Assembly (NCBI GenBank): GCA_017882555.1 | Contig: JADGPH010000110.1 | Span: forward strand, 1 to 7,510 | Length of the DNA stretch: 7,510 nucleotides | Origin: Thermoleophilia bacterium | GTDB lineage: Bacteria > Actinomycetota > Thermoleophilia > Miltoncostaeales > Miltoncostaeaceae | Reading direction: 5' to 3' | Part shown: one piece after another, positions 5,312-7,510 of the stretch | How positions within the stretch are numbered: position 1 is the stretch's first letter | Layout of the letters: each line of letters starts with the position of its first letter | Position numbers and translations under genes: made by a program | The notes under the pieces: model-generated | Told to the model about the DNA's origin: nothing | The model's database searches: none | What the model saw: the letters and a program-made list of their open reading frames with translations, nothing else

Positions 5312-6198
5312 ACCGAATCACGTGCGGCGAGCGCTGCGAGCCGCTGGGGGAGATCAGATGCCCCGAGTCGCACCGCGACTGCGTCAGCTGTCGGGAGCGG
5401 CGCCCGCCAACGCAGCTGGTCAATTCCGTCCGCTAGGACCGGCACATCGGTACGCAGGCGCGCGAGGGTGCGAAACAGCAGCGCCCGATCACGCTGCTCG
5501 GCAAGCGCGTGCGCGAGACGCGTCGCGCCCCGGATCGAGACCGCCCACTTCGCGGGGTCGTCCGGGATCGCGTCGATCGTGCCAAAGTGGTCGAGCACCA
5601 CCGCCGCCGATCGTGCGCCCCAGCCCGGCAGGCCCGGGAAGCCGTCGGCGCTGTCGCCGACAAGCGCAAGCCAGTCGGGGATCTGGGCGGGGCCGACGCC
5701 GAAGTGCGCACGCACGGCGTCCTGGTCACGGATTTGATCGGTACGGCGGTCCCACTGGACCACTCGGGTCCCGCGGACGCACTGGGCGAGGTCCTTGTCG
5801 GGGGAGCACACCACCACTTGGGCGACGCGAGGGTCCAACGCAGCGATCGCGGCCGCGCTGGCAAGGGCGTCATCGGCTTCAAACTCGACCATGGGCCACA
5901 CCGTGATTCCACAAGCGGTAAGTGCGTCCTCAAGCGGTGTGAACTGTGCAGCAAGATGCGGGTCGATTCCCTCACCAGTCTTGTAGCCCGGCCAGAGCGC
6001 GTTGCGGTACGACTCGACCACATGGTCGGTGGCGACTCCGAGATGCGTTACCCCGGACTCGAGGAGACCGATCATGGAACGCACCACCGCGCGAACGGCG
6101 GCGTTGTCGCGTGCGCGGACGCCGCTGGGCATGCCGAAATGGTGACGGAAGAGTTCCCATGTGCCATCCACCAGGTGGACACGCAAGGAGGGTGTCAC
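5308..6198 (-). CDS. Stand-alone 5'-3' exonuclease / flap endonuclease (PIN plus H3TH domains)
   Basis: This 296-residue protein resembles the N-terminal 5' nuclease domain of DNA polymerase I without the polymerase. Such enzymes cut 5' flaps and trim RNA primers in replication and repair in the cytosol. Metal-binding acids of the PIN domain are visible: Asp11 in LVDGTWELF, Asp58 in GVATDHVVESYR, Glu107/Asp109/Asp110 in EFEADD, Asp134 and Asp136 in CSPDKDLAQ, and Asp182/Asp185 in LVGDSADGFPG. The RNALWPGYKTGEG stretch (about 65-77) matches the helical-arch YK motif. The helix-3-turn-helix DNA-binding region follows as GLPGWGARSAAVVLDHFGTI (about 189-208). The usual GDSSDNIPG reads GDSADGFPG, a Gly replacing Asn. 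The GTG at 6198 is supported by AAGGAG 4 nt upstream. It converges on the SCO gene, sharing CTAG at the stops. All catalytic acids appear present. Confidence 0.9.
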   Translation of the reverse strand: MTPSLRVHLVDGTWELFRHHFGMPSGVRARDNAAVRAVVRSMIGLLESGVTHLGVATDHVVESYRNALWPGYKTGEGIDPHLAAQFTPLEDALTACGITVWPMVEFEADDALASAAAIAALDPRVAQVVVCSPDKDLAQCVRGTRVVQWDRRTDQIRDQDAVRAHFGVGPAQIPDWLALVGDSADGFPGLPGWGARSAAVVLDHFGTIDAIPDDPAKWAVSIRGATRLAHALAEQRDRALLFRTLARLRTDVPVLADGIDQLRWRAPLPTADAVAVRLGASDLPQRLAALAARDSV

Positions 6199-6305
6199 GG
6201 TGCTCCTTGGGAGCCGGGGCGGGGGAGGGTGACGCTGGGTGGCGTCACGCGCCAGCGTATCCCGATGGGCAGGGTCTCGCAGCGTATGGTCTCGGGCGCC
6301 AACAT
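6195..6305 (-). CDS. Possible 36-codon ORF overlapping the exonuclease start
   Basis: On the minus strand, ATG at 6305-6303 opens a 36-residue frame containing PETIRCETLPIGIRWRV and ending in TGA, which overlaps the exonuclease GTG as GTGA (6198-6195). The exonuclease AAGGAG lies inside its last codons, an arrangement suited to translational coupling. The frame stays open further upstream to a GTG at 6365 (56 residues). No Shine-Dalgarno or -10 is seen before the ATG. A shorter version, from GTG at 6248 (17 residues), would instead be leaderless from the TACGCT at 6254-6259. I recognise no family, and short open frames are frequent in GC-rich DNA. Confidence 0.2.
   Translation of the reverse strand: MLAPETIRCETLPIGIRWRVTPPSVTLPRPGSQGAP
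6203..6208 (-). promoter_or_regulatory. Shine-Dalgarno of the exonuclease gene
   Basis: AAGGAG on the minus strand, 4 nt before the GTG at 6198. The spacing is a little short, but it is the clearest ribosome binding site in the window and decides this start. Confidence 0.7.
6229..6248 (-). repeat. 7-6-7 inverted repeat in the exonuclease leader
   Basis: GTGACGC (6229-6235) and GCGTCAC (6242-6248) are perfect inverted arms around 6 nt. The repeat starts 5 nt downstream of the candidate -10 TACGCT (6259-6254) and ends about 20 nt before the Shine-Dalgarno. It could be an operator at the transcription start or a hairpin at the 5' end of the mRNA. Confidence 0.45.
6254..6259 (-). promoter_or_regulatory. 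Candidate -10 element of the exonuclease gene
   Basis: TACGCT on the minus strand matches TANNNT and would give a leader of roughly 50 nt containing the inverted repeat and the Shine-Dalgarno. No clear -35 was identified. Confidence 0.35.
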
Positions 6306-6467
6306 CGGAATGGTGCGGTGGTCTGTGCCGGGGTGCAGGCGATCGCGTGAGGCTCGTGTTCTCACGGTCGTCGATTGCGACGCCGCTTCGCGTGTCTGCG
6401 GGGCATCAGGGGAGGGTCGACTTCGTGCCTGGCGATCGTGATGCCGACCCCACAGAGGCCCAGGCGG
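6260..6467. other. Non-coding stretch between the exonuclease promoter and the nitroreductase remnant
   Basis: I see no convincing gene here on either strand; the short open frames match nothing I recognise. A loose inverted repeat, GGCATCA (6402-6408) with TGATGCC (6439-6445), has a 30-nt spacer and is of doubtful meaning. The whole gap from 6199 to 6540 is the longest without a confident gene in the window. Confidence 0.4.
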
Positions 6468-6548
6468 ATGACCGCGCTCGATGTCGAGAGTGTGCTTGCG
6501 ACGACTCGATCGGTCCGGAAGCGGGTCGATCTCGAACTAACGAAACCG
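6468..6548 (+). pseudogene. Probable 5' remnant of a nitroreductase family gene
   Basis: A plus-strand ATG at 6468 begins a frame whose first 27 residues include LDVESVLATTRSVRKRVDLE. This looks like the N-terminus of flavin-dependent nitroreductases of the type common in actinobacteria, which open with a TTRSVRKRLDL-like segment binding the FMN phosphate. Resemblance stops at about residue 27 (Pro, 6546-6548). After that the frame runs antisense into the 3' end of the Sua5 gene, and the rest of a nitroreductase (about 200 residues, including the APTGSN region) is absent. I therefore read it as a truncated leftover, with the break at or near the hairpin at 6541-6569. No clear promoter or Shine-Dalgarno precedes the ATG. 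The match is from memory of the family and short, so chance similarity cannot be excluded. Confidence 0.45.
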
Positions 6549-6569
6549 GCTCATGCGGGCCCGGTTTCG
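6541..6569 (-). terminator. Hairpin spanning the Sua5 stop codon
   Basis: CGAAACCGG (6541-6549) and CCGGTTTCG (6561-6569) form a perfect 9-bp stem with an 11-nt loop. On the minus-strand Sua5 transcript the TGA stop (6553-6551) lies inside the loop, and the downstream sequence TTAGTTCG is only slightly T-rich. It is the strongest hairpin seen near a gene end in this window and probably terminates Sua5 transcription. It would also act on transcription from the opposite side. Confidence 0.6.
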
Positions 6570-7510
6570 GCCTTACGGGCGCCGATCGGGACGACCCGAC
6601 CGGCGCGCGCGGCGCGTTCCAAGCGGTCGCGGACGGCGGCAGCGATGCCGTCTCCCGTCGGCGCCACGACCACCACCACGTCTGCACCGGCGGTGTCGGC
6701 ATCACGCAGTAGTCGATACAGATCGTGGGCGAAGTCCTCGGGGCGATCGCCTGAGGGGCGAAGGACAAGCATCTGGGGATCGAGTGCGTCGCACTTGTCG
6801 GCGGACAGGACCGCCACACGTTGTCCGCGCGCGCGCTGGAGGGCAAGTTCAGTCTCCAACTGGTCCCGGGTCGTCAGGCGGACCGTCGCGTTCGGGGCGT
6901 AGTGGGCGTCAAGCATGCCCGGCGCTCGGGCTGGGCCCGTGGCGACGCGGGCCACCGGTCGCCCGAGAAGCGCCTCGATCGTCTCGGGTGAGATGCCCCC
7001 GGAACGCAGGATCATCGGCTCGTCGCCCGAGAGGTCGACGATCGTCGATTCCACCCCAATGGCACACGGGCCTCCGTCGAGGATCATGTCGACCCGGTCT
7101 CCGAGGTCTGCCCACACATGTGCGGCGGTTGTCGGGCTGGTGTGTCCAAAGACGTTCGCTGATGGCGCGGCCACCCCGGCAGCGACCGCAGCGAGCATCT
7201 CACGGGCCAGAGGCTGGTCGGGGACCCTCAGCCCAACGGTGTCGCGACCCCCGGTGACCACGTCAGGAACCCAGTGACTGCGCGCGACCACAAGGGTCAG
7301 CGGGCCTGGCCAGAGTTCGTCGGCAAGCCGGCGCACGTCCCGGTTGACGGTGCGGGCATAGCGATCGAGGACGCCCGCGTCCGCGCCGTGCACGATCAGG
7401 GGATGGTCGGTGGGGCGTCGTTTGATCGCAAATACACGCCTGACCGCGTCGAGCCGCTCGGCGTGCGCGCCCAGGCCGTAGACCGTCTCGGTGGGAAACG
7501 CCACGACACC
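6551..7510 (-). CDS. sua5: Sua5-type L-threonylcarbamoyladenylate synthase, 5' end missing
   Basis: This enzyme makes threonylcarbamoyl-AMP from threonine, bicarbonate and ATP, the first step of the t6A modification at position 37 of ANN-decoding tRNAs. It acts in the cytosol and is normally essential. The reading frame stays open to the window edge (preceding codons read G-V-V before AFPTETVYGLG), so the first 20-30 residues are missing. Counting from GTG 7504, the YrdC domain shows FPTETVYGLG (3-12), KRRPTDHPLIVH (28-39), WPGPLT (65-70), APSANVFGHTSPTTA (113-127), DGGPCAIGVESTIVDL (143-158) and LRSGGIS (166-172). The linker APGMLDAHYAP (194-204) then leads into the C-terminal Sua5 domain up to residue 317. 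This is the long two-domain form, unlike short TsaC. The final codons are enclosed in a hairpin. Its promoter and any operon partners lie outside the window. Confidence 0.95.
   Translation of the reverse strand, partial: GVVAFPTETVYGLGAHAERLDAVRRVFAIKRRPTDHPLIVHGADAGVLDRYARTVNRDVRRLADELWPGPLTLVVARSHWVPDVVTGGRDTVGLRVPDQPLAREMLAAVAAGVAAPSANVFGHTSPTTAAHVWADLGDRVDMILDGGPCAIGVESTIVDLSGDEPMILRSGGISPETIEALLGRPVARVATGPARAPGMLDAHYAPNATVRLTTRDQLETELALQRARGQRVAVLSADKCDALDPQMLVLRPSGDRPEDFAHDLYRLLRDADTAGADVVVVVAPTGDGIAAAVRDRLERAARAGRVVPIGARKAETGPA

Noticed and set aside
5509..6441. A 310-codon plus-strand frame
   Set aside because: It lies opposite the exonuclease gene, whose catalytic motifs are clear, and runs into the non-coding gap without any recognisable domain.
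6402..6445. GGCATCA and TGATGCC inverted arms, considered as a structured RNA or tRNA-like element
   Set aside because: The 30-nt spacer has no cloverleaf, T-loop or anticodon arm, and a 7-bp match over this distance is weak.

Overview
The window is GC-rich, densely coding DNA. It looks like chromosomal sequence from an actinobacterium (Actinomycetota), possibly a deep-branching lineage. This rests on the base composition, the GTG starts, the TANNNT-type -10 elements placed 5-7 nt before start codons (leaderless transcripts), and actinobacterial-looking versions of several proteins. The phylum is inferred; no rRNA or marker tree is available here.

Layout from left to right. The minus-strand 5' end of an exported protein (1-84, signal peptide only) is cut by the window edge. 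A complete minus-strand M32 metallocarboxypeptidase follows (156-1655). It shares a 48-bp divergent promoter region with a plus-strand two-helix membrane protein of 97 residues (1704-1997). Next come a plus-strand SAM-dependent methyltransferase (2112-2966), a 14-helix DHA2-type MFS exporter (3015-4562) and a membrane-anchored SCO1/SenC copper protein (4703-5311). The SCO gene meets a minus-strand stand-alone 5'-3' exonuclease (5308-6198) tail to tail, and the two stop codons share one CTAG. A gap of about 350 bp follows. It holds the exonuclease promoter and leader, an inverted repeat, a small unproven ORF and what looks like the 5' remnant of a nitroreductase gene. The window ends inside a minus-strand Sua5-type threonylcarbamoyl-AMP synthase (6551-7510, 5' end missing).

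The genes have unrelated household roles: peptide breakdown, small-molecule methylation, efflux, cytochrome oxidase copper-site assembly, DNA repair and replication, and tRNA t6A synthesis. They do not look like one pathway or a defence island. Most seem to have their own promoter, because four starts (1655 minus, 1704, 3015, 4703) each follow a TANNNT hexamer by 6-7 nt.

I found no insertion sequence, CRISPR array, tRNA or rRNA, and no clear new multi-gene system. The observations most worth checking are the repeated leaderless promoter layout, the nitroreductase remnant ending at a hairpin by the Sua5 stop codon, the shared CTAG stop, and the compact divergent promoter.
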